A stretch of 64,000 nucleotides of DNA from Cognatilysobacter tabacisoli (GTDB taxonomy: Bacteria > Pseudomonadota > Gammaproteobacteria > Xanthomonadales > Xanthomonadaceae), in assembly GCF_003586305.1 (NCBI RefSeq), contig NZ_QXJI01000001.1, positions 1,054,001 to 1,118,000 of the forward strand, read 5' to 3'. The translations under genes were made by a program, and so were the position numbers. Below, piece by piece: positions 44,675 through 53,149 of this stretch. How positions within the stretch are numbered: the first letter of the stretch is position 1; each line of letters opens with the position of its first letter. Under the pieces are notes generated by a model. It searched no databases, had not been told where the DNA came from, and saw only the letters and a program-made list of their open reading frames with translations.

Positions 44675-45526
44675 TCAGGGCCTCCGATGGATCGTCGCGA
44701 TTGCGTCGCCATGGCGGGACTCGAGCCAGAACTTCATTACCAGCGTGACCAGCGCGAGCCCGGCGAGCAGCGAGGCCGCGGCGAACGCGGCGGTGCTGTC
44801 GAACTCGTTGTAGAGGATCTCGATGTGCAGCGGCAGCGTGTTGGTCAGGCCGCGGATGTGGCCGGACACCACCGACACCGCGCCGAACTCGCCCATCGCG
44901 CGGGCGCCGCACAGCAGCACGCCGTACAGCAGGCCCCACTGGATGTTCGGCAGCGTCACCCGGCGGAACATCGTCCACGCGTCGGCCCCTAGCGAGCGCG
45001 CGGCCAGCTCCTCGTCGGGCCCCTGCTGCTGCATCAGCGGGATCAGCTCGCGGGCGACGAACGGGAACGTGATGAACAGCGTCGCCAGCACGATGCCGGG
45101 CCGCGCGAACAGCACCTTGAGGTCGTGTTCGGCCAGCCACGACGCGAACCAGCCCTGCGACCCGAACAGCAGCACCAGGCACAGCCCCGCCACCACCGGC
45201 GAGACCGCGAACGGCAGGTCGATCAGCGCCAGCAGTGCGCGCTTGCCGCGGAACTCGAAGCGCGCAATCGCCCACGCGGTCAACACGCCGAACGCCGCGT
45301 TGAGCGGAATCACGATCGCCGCGGTGAACAGCGTCAGGCGCAGCGCGGCCAGCGCGTCGGGCTCCGCCAGCGCGTCCCACCAGCGGCCAAAGCCCTCTCC
45401 GAATGCGCCCGCCAGCACCATCGCCAGCGGCAGCACGACCAGGCCGGCCATCACCAGCACCGCCAGCGCGATGAGGCTCCGGCGCAGCCATGCCGGCTCG
45501 TCGAGCCCGTCGCGGGCGGCGCTCAC
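44675..45526 (-). CDS. cysW: sulfate ABC transporter permease CysW
   Basis: A 283-residue inner-membrane permease with about six helices and a binding-protein-dependent transport loop ('EELAARSLGADAWTMFRRVTLPNI', the EAA motif). It starts at GTG 45526 and overlaps the stop of CysT by four bases (GTGA, 45523-45526). The end of the gene, '[16 protein letters not shown]', includes the first of the two direct-repeat copies. It forms the membrane channel with CysT for CysA-driven sulfate import. Confidence 0.92.
   Translation of the reverse strand: MSAARDGLDEPAWLRRSLIALAVLVMAGLVVLPLAMVLAGAFGEGFGRWWDALAEPDALAALRLTLFTAAIVIPLNAAFGVLTAWAIARFEFRGKRALLALIDLPFAVSPVVAGLCLVLLFGSQGWFASWLAEHDLKVLFARPGIVLATLFITFPFVARELIPLMQQQGPDEELAARSLGADAWTMFRRVTLPNIQWGLLYGVLLCGARAMGEFGAVSVVSGHIRGLTNTLPLHIEILYNEFDSTAAFAAASLLAGLALVTLVMKFWLESRHGDAIATIHRRP
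44707..44722. repeat. direct repeat, copy 2 of CGCCATGGCGGGACTC
   Basis: Second copy of the 16-base word, located inside the last codons of cysW. See copy 1 at 44581-44596. Confidence 0.6.
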
Positions 45527-46413
45527 GGCGTCCTCCGCGCGCGCCGCTCGTGCGCGAACAGCGACGGGATCGCGTTGATGGCCAGCAGGCACACGAACGA
45601 CGCCGCCAGCAGCAGCGCGGCGATCACGATCGCGCCGTCGTAGTCGTACTCCTCCAGCCGGATCGTGATCAGCAGCGGCGCGATCTCGGTCCGGTACGGC
45701 AGGTTGCCGGCGATGAAGATCACCGACCCGTATTCGCCCAGCGCGCGCGCGAACGCGAGCGAGAACCCGGTCAGCAGCGCCGGCAGCAGTTCCGGCAGCA
45801 CCACGCGACGCAGCGTCGTCAGTCGCGATGCACCGAGCGAGGCGGCAGCCTCTTCCTGCTCGCGCCCGATCGCCTCGAGCACCGGCTGCACCGTGCGCAC
45901 CGCGAACGGCAGGCCGATGAACACCAGCGCGATCACGATGCCCAGCGGCGCGTACGCGATCTTTATGCCCAGCGGCTCGAGCCAGCGCCCGACCCAGCCG
46001 GTCGGCGCATAGATCGCCGTCAGCGCAATGCCGGCCACGGCGGTCGGCAGCGCGAACGGCAGGTCGACCAGGGCGTCGAGCAGCCGCCGGCCGGGAAAGC
46101 GGTAGCGCACCACCACCCACGCGACCAGCAGGCCGGCGGCCGAGGCCAGCACCGCCGCGACCAGCGACGCGCCGAAGCTCAGCTTCAGCGACGCCGTCAC
46201 GCGCGGGTCGCCGACCGCGCGCAGCCAGCCGTCGGCGCCGAGCCCGGCCGCGCGCACCGTCAGCGCCGCCAGCGGCAGCATCACCACCGCGCCGAGCCAC
46301 GCCATGCCCAGCCCCAGGCTCAGGCCGAAGCCGGGCAACGGGTGCCGCGCCCGCGCCGGGCGCGCGCGTCGCTGATGTGCCGGCAGGCCGGCCGGTGACG
46401 TGACCGCGTTCAC
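45523..46413 (-). CDS. cysT: sulfate ABC transporter permease CysT
   Basis: A 296-residue permease (CysU/CysT) with about seven helices: 'LPGFGLSLGLGMAWLGAVVMLPLAAL' is the first long helix pair, and the EAA loop is in 'EEAAASLGASRLTTLRRVVLPELLPAL'. It partners CysW. The gene starts five bases after the Sbp stop and overlaps CysW at its end. The sulfate type is assigned by operon order (Sbp-CysT-CysW-CysA) and sequence pattern. Confidence 0.92.
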   Translation of the reverse strand: MNAVTSPAGLPAHQRRARPARARHPLPGFGLSLGLGMAWLGAVVMLPLAALTVRAAGLGADGWLRAVGDPRVTASLKLSFGASLVAAVLASAAGLLVAWVVVRYRFPGRRLLDALVDLPFALPTAVAGIALTAIYAPTGWVGRWLEPLGIKIAYAPLGIVIALVFIGLPFAVRTVQPVLEAIGREQEEAAASLGASRLTTLRRVVLPELLPALLTGFSLAFARALGEYGSVIFIAGNLPYRTEIAPLLITIRLEEYDYDGAIVIAALLLAASFVCLLAINAIPSLFAHERRARRTP

Positions 46414-46417
46414 CGGC

Positions 46418-47449
46418 TCACTGCGGTCGGTAGATGCGGTCGAAGAAGCCGCCGTCGCCGAAGTGCTCGGCCTGGGCCTTCTTCCAGCCGCCGAACGCGT
46501 CGTCGATCGTCACCTGCCGCACCGACGGAAAGCGCGCGCGCTCGGCGGCGGGCACCGCGTCGGGCTGCGCCGGCCGGTAGTGGTGCTTGGCCGCCAGTCG
46601 CTGGCCCTCGGGCGAGTACAGGAAGCGCAGGTACGCCTCGGCCGGCTTGCGCGTGCCGCGCTTGGCGACGTTCCGGTCGACCCACGCGACCGGCGGCTCG
46701 GCACGGATGCTGAGGCTCGGCACCACGATCTCGAACTTCGCCCGCGTATCGGCATCGGCAAGCGTCAGCAGCGCCTCGTTCTCCCACGCCAGCAGCACGT
46801 CGCCGATGCCGCGCTCGACGAACGTCGTCGTCGAGCCGCGCGCGCCGGTGTCGAGCACCGGCACGTTGCGGAACAGCCGCGTCATGTAATCGAGCACCTG
46901 GTCGCCGTCGCGGTACTGCGCCGAGGCCCACGCCCACGCGGCCAGGTAGTTCCAGCGCGCACCGCCGGAGGTCTTCGGGTTCGGGGTGATCACGCCGACC
47001 CCGGCGCGGGTGAGGTCGCCCCAGTCGCGGATGCCCTTCGGGTTGCCCTTGCGGACGAGGAACACGATCGTCGACGTGTAAGGCGCGCTGTTGTGGGGCA
47101 GCCGCGACTGCCAGTTGGCCGGCAGCAGCTTGCCGTTGGTGGCGATCGCGTCGATGTCGGCCGCCAGCGCGAGGGTGACGACGTCGGCCTCGAGCCCGTC
47201 GATCACCGCGCGCGCCTGCTTGCCCGAGCCGCCGTGCGACGCGCGCACGGTCAGCGTCTGCCCGGTCTGCTGCTTCCACTGCGCGGCGAACGCGCGGTTG
47301 ACCTCGGCGTAGAACTCGCGGGTCGGGTCGTACGAGACGTTCAGCAGCTCGACGTCCTGCGCGGCGGCGGGGCCGGCGGCCAGCGCCGCGCCGAGCAGCA
47401 GGCTGCGCAGCACGCGGACGGCGGCGCGGGGGGAACGGATGGGATGCAT
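46418..47449 (-). CDS. sbp: periplasmic sulfate-binding protein Sbp
   Basis: A 343-residue exported solute-binding protein; signal ends near AAQD (~residue 31). '[20 protein letters not shown]' is the Sbp/CysP signature and '[30 protein letters not shown]' and '[20 protein letters not shown]' are anion-contact and ligand-pocket segments. It captures sulfate (or thiosulfate) in the periplasm and delivers it to CysTW. The gene is 17 bases after the porin gene and 4 bases before cysT, so one transcript is clear. Confidence 0.93.
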   Translation of the reverse strand: MHPIRSPRAAVRVLRSLLLGAALAAGPAAAQDVELLNVSYDPTREFYAEVNRAFAAQWKQQTGQTLTVRASHGGSGKQARAVIDGLEADVVTLALAADIDAIATNGKLLPANWQSRLPHNSAPYTSTIVFLVRKGNPKGIRDWGDLTRAGVGVITPNPKTSGGARWNYLAAWAWASAQYRDGDQVLDYMTRLFRNVPVLDTGARGSTTTFVERGIGDVLLAWENEALLTLADADTRAKFEIVVPSLSIRAEPPVAWVDRNVAKRGTRKPAEAYLRFLYSPEGQRLAAKHHYRPAQPDAVPAAERARFPSVRQVTIDDAFGGWKKAQAEHFGDGGFFDRIYRPQ

Positions 47450-47466
47450 GGGGGCGTCCTCGGGGC

Positions 47467-48945
47467 TCAGAAGGAAAGTTGCGCGCGGGTGAAAAACGCC
47501 TTCTCGTCCTCGCGGTCCGCGCCGGCGGGCGCGCCGCCGTCGAACCGCGTCCGCGAGAGGTTGGCGACCAGCTTGAGGTTCTGCGTGAGGTACCAGTTGA
47601 TTCCGACAGTCCACGCTTCGGCGCGGCTGGCCGCGTTGCCGGCGCTGGCGAACAGCGGAAACGCGGCATCGTCGACGTCCAGCTCGCCGAACCGCGCGAC
47701 CAGCTCCAGTGCGCCGAAGCCTGCCGCACCCGGCGTAAAGTTTTGGTTCGGCCGCGCGACGCCGCGGTAGCTGGCGTCTTCGCCGGTCAGCACCCAGCTG
47801 GCGGTCACGGTGTAGGCCTCGTGTTCGAGGTGCTTGCGCCGACCGGCGTTCGCGCCGGCGGTTACGAGGATCTCCTGCTCGGACACGATGGCCTCGGCCA
47901 GCACGCCCAGCGGACCGCGGTAGAAATACCCTTGCGGCGACCAGCGACGCCGCAGGCCGTCGGCGGCGACATTCGCCGCATAGCCGAAGAACTGCGCCTG
48001 GCCCGGTGAGCGGTAGCGCGGCAGGAAACTGTTGCCGGCCCCGACCGTGTCGCCGGCGCTCGCCGCGATGCCCAGGCCCAGGCCCGACAACGCGTTGGCA
48101 TCGTTGCGGAACGGCTCCCAGAACACGCGCGCGGCGTATTCGAACTCATCGTCGGGATTGGTCGTCGGCGAATCGCGGCCGTCGGGCGCGCCGTTGTACG
48201 CGCCGATGGCGTACGCGAGCTCGCCGCCGAGCAGTTCGCCCTGCAGCTGCACGCCGAGGTCGCGATTGGGCGCCAACTCGGTCACGAAGCCGCGCTCGAC
48301 CAGCGCGATCGCCCCGCCCGACTGCAGCCGCTCAAGCCCGACCGGCCCCTTGACCTTGCCGATGCGCAGCGTCGCGCGCGGATCGAACTTCACGTCGACG
48401 TAGGCGTCGACGATCGTGGCGGAGTCACCGGCGAACTCCGGGGTCAGCCGGAAGCCGAGCAGCGGGCCCCAGCTGCCTTCCAACGTCGGCCGGATGCGTC
48501 GAAACAGAAAGCCGTCGTTCTGCGGCACCTGCGCGTCGTCGATGAAGAATCGGCCGTCGGCCTGCACGAGGCCGCGCAGCTTCAGCTCGACGCCGTCGGC
48601 GGCCGGCGACTTGATCGACAGCCCCCGCGCGGCGGTCAGCGCGACAGTCGGCGCCGACGCGGCGCGCGCGGCGGCCTCCTCGGCCTGAAGTTCGAGCTTG
48701 CGTTCAATCACGCGCAGGCGCTGGTCGAGCGCGTCGACCGGCGCGGCGTTGGCCGACGCCGCGTCCGGCGCGACGCCGAGGCGCTGCTCGATCGCGCGCA
48801 GGCGCTGCTCGAAGGCCGAGGCGTCGTCGGTGGACTGCGCGTGCGCCAGCGGCGCGCATGCGCCCAGCGCCGCGGCCACGAGGGTGGCGCGGAGGGGACG
48901 GTGGCGTGCGCTGTTGCGGTTGGGTGGTTGCGGCAGGACGTTCAT
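47467..48945 (-). CDS. OprO/OprP-type porin in the sulfate operon
   Basis: A 492-residue outer-membrane porin. After a signal peptide (~1-36) a short coiled-coil region (~40-90: '[16 protein letters not shown]... [14 protein letters not shown]') precedes a 16-strand barrel with '[16 protein letters not shown]', '[23 protein letters not shown]' and the C-terminal 'FTRAQLSF' outer-membrane insertion signal (final Phe). The phosphate-selective-porin O/P family is indicated by the leading coil and these blocks. Being the gene before sbp, it should pass sulfate or sulfonates through the outer membrane. A phosphate role is less likely in this operon. Confidence 0.87.
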   Translation of the reverse strand: MNVLPQPPNRNSARHRPLRATLVAAALGACAPLAHAQSTDDASAFEQRLRAIEQRLGVAPDAASANAAPVDALDQRLRVIERKLELQAEEAAARAASAPTVALTAARGLSIKSPAADGVELKLRGLVQADGRFFIDDAQVPQNDGFLFRRIRPTLEGSWGPLLGFRLTPEFAGDSATIVDAYVDVKFDPRATLRIGKVKGPVGLERLQSGGAIALVERGFVTELAPNRDLGVQLQGELLGGELAYAIGAYNGAPDGRDSPTTNPDDEFEYAARVFWEPFRNDANALSGLGLGIAASAGDTVGAGNSFLPRYRSPGQAQFFGYAANVAADGLRRRWSPQGYFYRGPLGVLAEAIVSEQEILVTAGANAGRRKHLEHEAYTVTASWVLTGEDASYRGVARPNQNFTPGAAGFGALELVARFGELDVDDAAFPLFASAGNAASRAEAWTVGINWYLTQNLKLVANLSRTRFDGGAPAGADREDEKAFFTRAQLSF

Positions 48946-49058
48946 CTGGGGCCTCGGGTCGATGGCGCGTCCGGCGGTCCGGTGGCGTCGGAAGTGCGCC
49001 GCGCGCGCGGGGCGGCGGCAGGTCGGTTGCAGGGGGCGGACGCTTGCCATCGCCGAGG

Positions 49059-49247
49059 TCATCGCTCGTCGACGCGCAGCTTCTGGCTGCGGGTGATCTG
49101 CACGATCCGGCCGCTGTGCACGATCACGTCGACCTGGCCGTAGCGCAGCTCGCGCAGCGCCTGCAGCACGGCGCGTTCGGCCTCGGTCAGCGCGAGGGGA
49201 TCACGCTGGGGATCTGCGCGACGCGGCAGCGGGTGCGGTCCGTTCAT
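49059..49247 (-). CDS. YezD/DUF2292 small protein
   Basis: A 62-residue protein matching DUF2292/YezD: 'AVLQALRELRYGQVDVIVHSGRIVQITRSQKLR'. It usually occurs in sulfur-assimilation operons. Function is unknown; the compact beta-rich core and its neighbourhood suggest a role in sulfate metabolism control. Its ATG overlaps the Rrf2 gene's stop by four bases, and it stands 113 bases before the porin gene. Confidence 0.87.
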   Translation of the reverse strand: MNGPHPLPRRADPQRDPLALTEAERAVLQALRELRYGQVDVIVHSGRIVQITRSQKLRVDER

Positions 49248-49681
49248 GCGCTCGCCCCTGCGCGCGGGGCGTCGACCCCGGCGAAGTCGCGCAGGCTGCG
49301 GCCGTCGAGCACGCCGGCCAGCGCGTCGCGCGCGTCACGCATCAGGGCGCGCAGGGCGCAGGCGTCGGGTTCCGGGCACTCGGCGCAGGCGCGGTACGCG
49401 GTGACGCTGGCGCAGCGCACCGGGGCCAACGGCCCGTCGATGGCGCGAATGACGTCGCCGATGCGGATCGCCTCGGCCGGGCGCGACAGAGCATGGCCGC
49501 CCTGCTGCCCGCGCCGGCTCTCGACCAGCCCGGCGTCGCGCAGCTCGACCAGGATGGCCTCGAGGAACTTCTCGGGCGCGCCGCTGCGTTCGGCGATCGC
49601 GCGCGCCTGCAGCCGCTCGCCGTCGCTATTGGCGAGCGCGCCCAGCGCCCGCAGCGCGTACTTGGCCTTCATCGTCAGCAT
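49244..49681 (-). CDS. Rrf2-family regulator (sulfur-assimilation type)
   Basis: A 145-residue Rrf2-family repressor. The winged helix begins 'MKAKYALRALGALA', and a cysteine set Cys90, Cys99, Cys102 and Cys108 ('C-x8-C-x2-C-x5-C') may bind an Fe-S cluster or sense sulfur status. Rrf2 members control cysteine and sulfate genes in several bacteria (CymR-like). It leads the operon with the YezD-like gene and the transporter. ATG 49681 or 49672 is possible; a perfect inverted repeat spans this point. Confidence 0.88.
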   Translation of the reverse strand: MLTMKAKYALRALGALANSDGERLQARAIAERSGAPEKFLEAILVELRDAGLVESRRGQQGGHALSRPAEAIRIGDVIRAIDGPLAPVRCASVTAYRACAECPEPDACALRALMRDARDALAGVLDGRSLRDFAGVDAPRAGASA

Positions 49682-49706
49682 TTCCCAGCAACCATGTAGG
49701 GAAATG
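49679..49706. promoter_or_regulatory. inverted repeat CATTTCCC-N12-GGGAAATG over the Rrf2 start
   Basis: Perfect 8-base arms 12 bases apart, centred on the start of the Rrf2 gene. This is the size and position expected for a dimeric autoregulated operator of the sulfate operon. Confidence 0.6.
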
Positions 49707-49749
49707 TCGGTGTCGGCCGAGCGCGCGGCAAACAAGGCCCGGGCATCTG

Positions 49750-49770
49750 GTCATGCCGCGGCGGCATGAC
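49750..49770. promoter_or_regulatory. 21-base palindrome between divergent Rrf2 and GST genes
   Basis: GTCATGCCGC-G-GCGGCATGAC is perfectly symmetric around one base. It lies in the divergent gap upstream of both the sulfate operon and the glutathione transferase gene. It could bind a second regulator, or form a strong hairpin in RNA; nothing shows which. Confidence 0.4.
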
Positions 49771-49927
49771 CGCCCTACGTCGTGCAGGCGGCAGAAATGC
49801 CGCGTGGCCCGCGGCCGGACCGGCTCGGCTACGCTGGAGCAAACCCGGGGCTGCGGCCCGCGTCGCGGACGTGTCGATTCCGGACCCTTCCGCCCGTCGC
49901 TGCCGTACACCCGCACCGGAAACGCCG

Positions 49928-50596
49928 ATGACCGCGCCCCGCCCCGCCCTGACGCTCTACGCCCACCCGTTCTCGTCCTACTGCCAGAAGGTGCTGGTGG
50001 CGCTGTACGAGAACGGCACGGATTTCGTCTACCGCCGGGTCGACGACGCAGGTGCGATGGACGAGCTCGCGACGCGCTGGCCGATGAAGCGCTTTCCGAT
50101 CCTCGTCGACGGAGACGCGACGGTGCTCGAGGCCAGCACGATCATCGAGCACCTCGACCTGCACCACCCCGGCCCGGCGCCGATGCTGCCCGCCGACCCG
50201 GCGCAGGCGCTGGAGGTGCGGATGCTCGACCGCTTCTTCGACAACTACGTGTCGACGCCGCAGCAGAAGTGCGTCGCCGACGCGCTGCGGCCGGCCGAGC
50301 ACCGCGACCCGTACGGCGTGGCCGAGGCGCGGCGCATGCTCGAAACCTCGTATGCCTGGCTCGACACGCACATGGAAGGCCGCGAATGGGCGGCAGCGGA
50401 CCGCTTCAGCCTGGCCGACTGCGCCGCCGCGCCGTTCCTGTTCTACGCCGACTGGACCCACCCGATCGACCCGCGCTTCGCCCGCGTGCACGCGTACCGC
50501 GCACGGCTGCTGGCGCGGCCGTCGTTCGCGCGCGCCGTCGACGAGGCGCGACCGTTCCGGCCGCTGTTCCCGCTCGGAGCGCCCGACCGCGACTGA
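49928..50596 (+). CDS. glutathione S-transferase family protein
   Basis: A 222-residue GST. Thioredoxin-like N-terminal half: 'LTLYAHPFSSYCQKVLVALYENG' with the active-site Ser/Cys block, 'FPILVDGDATVLEASTIIEHLD' with the cis-Pro (FPIL) and Glu-Ala-Ser contact for glutathione. C-terminal helical domain ('WAAADRFSLADCAAAPFLFYADW' with the N-cap box). It conjugates or reduces electrophiles with glutathione, in the cytoplasm. Start at 49928 fits the conserved entry. It diverges from the sulfate operon. Confidence 0.92.
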   Translation: MTAPRPALTLYAHPFSSYCQKVLVALYENGTDFVYRRVDDAGAMDELATRWPMKRFPILVDGDATVLEASTIIEHLDLHHPGPAPMLPADPAQALEVRMLDRFFDNYVSTPQQKCVADALRPAEHRDPYGVAEARRMLETSYAWLDTHMEGREWAAADRFSLADCAAAPFLFYADWTHPIDPRFARVHAYRARLLARPSFARAVDEARPFRPLFPLGAPDRD

Positions 50597-50626
50597 CCGT
50601 CGCGTCGGCCGTCGCGCGCGCGCCGA

Positions 50627-51484
50627 TCAGTCCTGCTCGGCGGCGGCCTCGCGCCCCTGCTGGCGGATGAGGGCTTCCTCGCGCGCGTCGTTGATCGCGT
50701 GGCGGACGCTGTCGAGGTCGACGCGCCGCTCGTCGTGCTTGTACACGCCGGTCAACACGGTGTCGGGCCGCAGTTCGCCGGCCTCGAACAGCTGCCACAT
50801 CTCCTCGGCGAACCACGTGTCGAGCAGCTCCGGCGCGAAGCGGCCCAGGCTCGCGGTGAGGTTGTTGACGTCGCGCAGCAGCATCGTGCGCGCGGCGTTG
50901 TTGCTGCCGGCGCTGACCACCTGCGGGAAGTCGATCACGACCGGGCCGTCCGGACCGACCAGCACGTTGTAGGCCGACAGGTCGCCGTGGATCAGGCCGC
51001 AGCACAGCATCTTCACGACTTGCCTGACCAGCACGCCGTGGTACTCGCGCGCCTGCCCGGCGCTGAGCTCGACCTCGCCGAGCCGCGGCGCGGAATAACC
51101 GTCCGCATCGGTCACCAACTCCATGACCAGAACGCCGTGGTAGTAGCCGAACGGCTCGGGCACGCGCACGCCGGCGTCGCGCAGCTGGTACAGCGCGTCG
51201 ACCTCGGTGTTCTTCCAGGCGGTCTCCTGCTGCTTGCGCCCGTACTTGCTGGCCTTGCCGATCGCGCGCGCCTCGCGGCTGCCGCGCACCTTGCGGCCCT
51301 CCTGGTACTGCACGCGCTGCTGGAAGCTGCGCTGCGCCATGTCCTTGTAGACCTTCGCGCAGCGCACGTCGTCGCCGCTGCGGACCACGTACACCGCCGC
51401 TTCCTTGCCGCTCTTGAGCGGGCGCAGCACTTCGTCGATGACGCCGTCGTCGATCAGCGCCTGCAGGCCATTGGGGGTCTTCAT
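50627..51484 (-). CDS. RIO1-like atypical serine/threonine kinase
   Basis: A 285-residue RIO-family kinase (PA4780-type). 'GKEAAVYVVRSGDDVRCAKVYKDM' is the Gly-rich/Lys segment, 'CCGLIHGDLSAYNVLVGPDGPVVIDFPQVV' gives the catalytic Asp (HGDLSAYN) and the metal Asp (IDFPQ). 'RVQYQEGRKVRGSREARAIGKASKYGRKQQE' is the family basic helix. RIO kinases of bacteria are poorly known; ribosome or DNA-related targets are possible. It ends 30 bases from the convergent GST gene's stop. Confidence 0.9.
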   Translation of the reverse strand: MKTPNGLQALIDDGVIDEVLRPLKSGKEAAVYVVRSGDDVRCAKVYKDMAQRSFQQRVQYQEGRKVRGSREARAIGKASKYGRKQQETAWKNTEVDALYQLRDAGVRVPEPFGYYHGVLVMELVTDADGYSAPRLGEVELSAGQAREYHGVLVRQVVKMLCCGLIHGDLSAYNVLVGPDGPVVIDFPQVVSAGSNNAARTMLLRDVNNLTASLGRFAPELLDTWFAEEMWQLFEAGELRPDTVLTGVYKHDERRVDLDSVRHAINDAREEALIRQQGREAAAEQD

Positions 51485-51644
51485 GGAGTCCTGGTGGACG
51501 ATCGGCGCATCGGGCGCGCGACCGGGGGCGCCATCTTCGCACTGTTCGCCGAGGTCGGCTGAATCGATCGGCCGCCAGGGTCGCCTGCGTTCGGGCCGAC
51601 AGGCCGGCGGTCATTACACTGTGCCCCCCGCCTTTGGCCGCCCC

Positions 51645-52376
51645 ATGCCCACCCGTCCATCCGACTCCACCGACCCTATCCGGCTCGACCGCCGCGTCGC
51701 CGACCTGCTCGGGTGCTCGCGCGCCGACGCGCAGCAGTACGTCGAAGGGGGCTGGGTGTCGGTCGACGGCGATACCGTCGAGGAGCCGCAGGCCGTGATC
51801 ACGACCCAGCGGGTCGAGGTCGCCGCCGATGCGCGGCTGGAGGCGACCGAGCCGGCGACGATGCTGTTGAACAAGCCCGAAGGCGTCGCGTTCGAGTCGA
51901 CGCCGGCGCTGGTCACGCCGTCCACGCAGGCCGAGGGCGACGTCTCCGGCGTGCGCCGGCTCAAGCGCCATTTCCACCGTCTGACGCCGCTGGTGCCGCT
52001 GGACGCCGAGGCGAGCGGGCTGGTCGTGCTGTCGCAGGACGGGCGCGTGTGGCGGCGACTGACCGAGGACTACGCGTCGATCGAGCAGGAGTTCGTCGTC
52101 GAGGTGTCGGGCGAACTGGCCCCGTACGGCATGCGCCGGCTCGCCGAGGGCCTGAGCTACCAGGGGCGTCCGCTCCCGCCGTGCAAGGTCAGCTGGCAGA
52201 ACGAGATCCGCCTGCGCTTCGCGATCAAGGACGTGCGGCCCGGCCAGCTGCGGCACATGTGCCGCGAGGTCGGCCTCGACGTCGTCGCGATCCGCCGGCT
52301 GCGCATCGGCCGCATCTCGCTGAGCAAGATGCCGGTCGGCGAGTGGCGCTACCACCCGGTCGGCGAGAAGTTCTGA
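51645..52376 (+). CDS. RsuA/RluF-type rRNA pseudouridine synthase
   Basis: A 243-residue RsuA/RluF-like enzyme. An S4 RNA-binding domain (~12-75, 'LDRRVADLLGCSRADAQQYVEGGWVSVDG') precedes the synthase domain. The catalytic Asp is in 'LVPLDAEASGLVVLSQDG', where the usual Arg of 'GRLD' is Pro. The later 'RLAEGLSYQGRPLPPCKVSW' and 'GQLRHMCREVGLDVVAIRRLRIGRISL' are standard. It should convert specific uridines in 23S rRNA to pseudouridine. TACACT at 51615-51620 is a -10-like element. The Arg-to-Pro change may lower activity or mark a subfamily. Confidence 0.87.
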   Translation: MPTRPSDSTDPIRLDRRVADLLGCSRADAQQYVEGGWVSVDGDTVEEPQAVITTQRVEVAADARLEATEPATMLLNKPEGVAFESTPALVTPSTQAEGDVSGVRRLKRHFHRLTPLVPLDAEASGLVVLSQDGRVWRRLTEDYASIEQEFVVEVSGELAPYGMRRLAEGLSYQGRPLPPCKVSWQNEIRLRFAIKDVRPGQLRHMCREVGLDVVAIRRLRIGRISLSKMPVGEWRYHPVGEKF

Positions 52377-52456
52377 ACCCCGCGCCCGGCGCGCCGTCAT
52401 CGTCGGATCACCCGACGCGCCCATGCTCGGGCGCCGACCCGCTGGAGCCGCGCGCC

Positions 52457-53128
52457 ATGACCGATCCCCGCCGCCTTGTCGCCTGCCTCGCGCTCGTCGC
52501 CGCACTGGCCGCGTGCCGCGCCTCCGACCCCGCGCCGGCCTCGAAGGCCGACGCCGCGCCGACCGGGCCCACGGCTGCACCGACCACGGCGCCGGCGCCG
52601 ACACCAAGTCCGCCTGCCGCGCCAGCGGCGTCCCCGGCCGACGAACCGGCCCCGGCGACGACGCTGCAGCTGGCGCTGGACGGCGAGGGCTTGCGGCTGG
52701 TCGATCCGGCGTCGGGCGCGACCCGTCCGCTCGCGTTCGGCCAGCCGATCGCCCCGGTAATCGATGCGGTACGCCGCAGCCAGGGCACGGCGCCGACGCA
52801 GTCGACCAACGGCGAATGCGGCGCCGGTGCGCTCGACATGGCGACGTGGCCCGACGGGCTCACGCTGGTGTCGCAGGGCGGCACGTTCCGCGGCTGGTCG
52901 TTGAATCCGCGCAGCGGCACCGACGCCTCGGCACGACCGACGACGATGGCGGGCATCGGCCTGGGCTCGACGCGCGCCGAACTGGACGTCGCCTACAACG
53001 CGACGATCACGCCGAGCTCGCTCGGCACCGAGTTCGCCGCGGGCGGGCTGTACGGCGTGCTCGGCTCCGCGCGCGCCGATGCGCCGATCACCGCGCTGTG
53101 GGCCGGCACCAGCTGCGTGTTCCGCTAG
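52457..53128 (+). CDS. Pro/Ala-rich lipoprotein of unknown function
   Basis: A 223-residue lipoprotein with lipobox LAAC (acylation Cys20). A long Pro/Ala/Thr linker (~25-70) precedes a ~150-residue mixed domain with 'LRLVDPASGATRPLAFGQPIAPVIDAVRRSQG', 'TNGECGAGALDMATWPDGLTLVSQGG' and a final 'WAGTSCVFR'. Conserved Cys pairs (ECGAG and SC) suggest disulfides. I know similar envelope proteins from xanthomonads but not a function. It follows the pseudouridine synthase by 80 bases. Confidence 0.72.
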   Translation: MTDPRRLVACLALVAALAACRASDPAPASKADAAPTGPTAAPTTAPAPTPSPPAAPAASPADEPAPATTLQLALDGEGLRLVDPASGATRPLAFGQPIAPVIDAVRRSQGTAPTQSTNGECGAGALDMATWPDGLTLVSQGGTFRGWSLNPRSGTDASARPTTMAGIGLGSTRAELDVAYNATITPSSLGTEFAAGGLYGVLGSARADAPITALWAGTSCVFR

Positions 53129-53149
53129 CGGCGCAGCGGCAGCGCGGGG

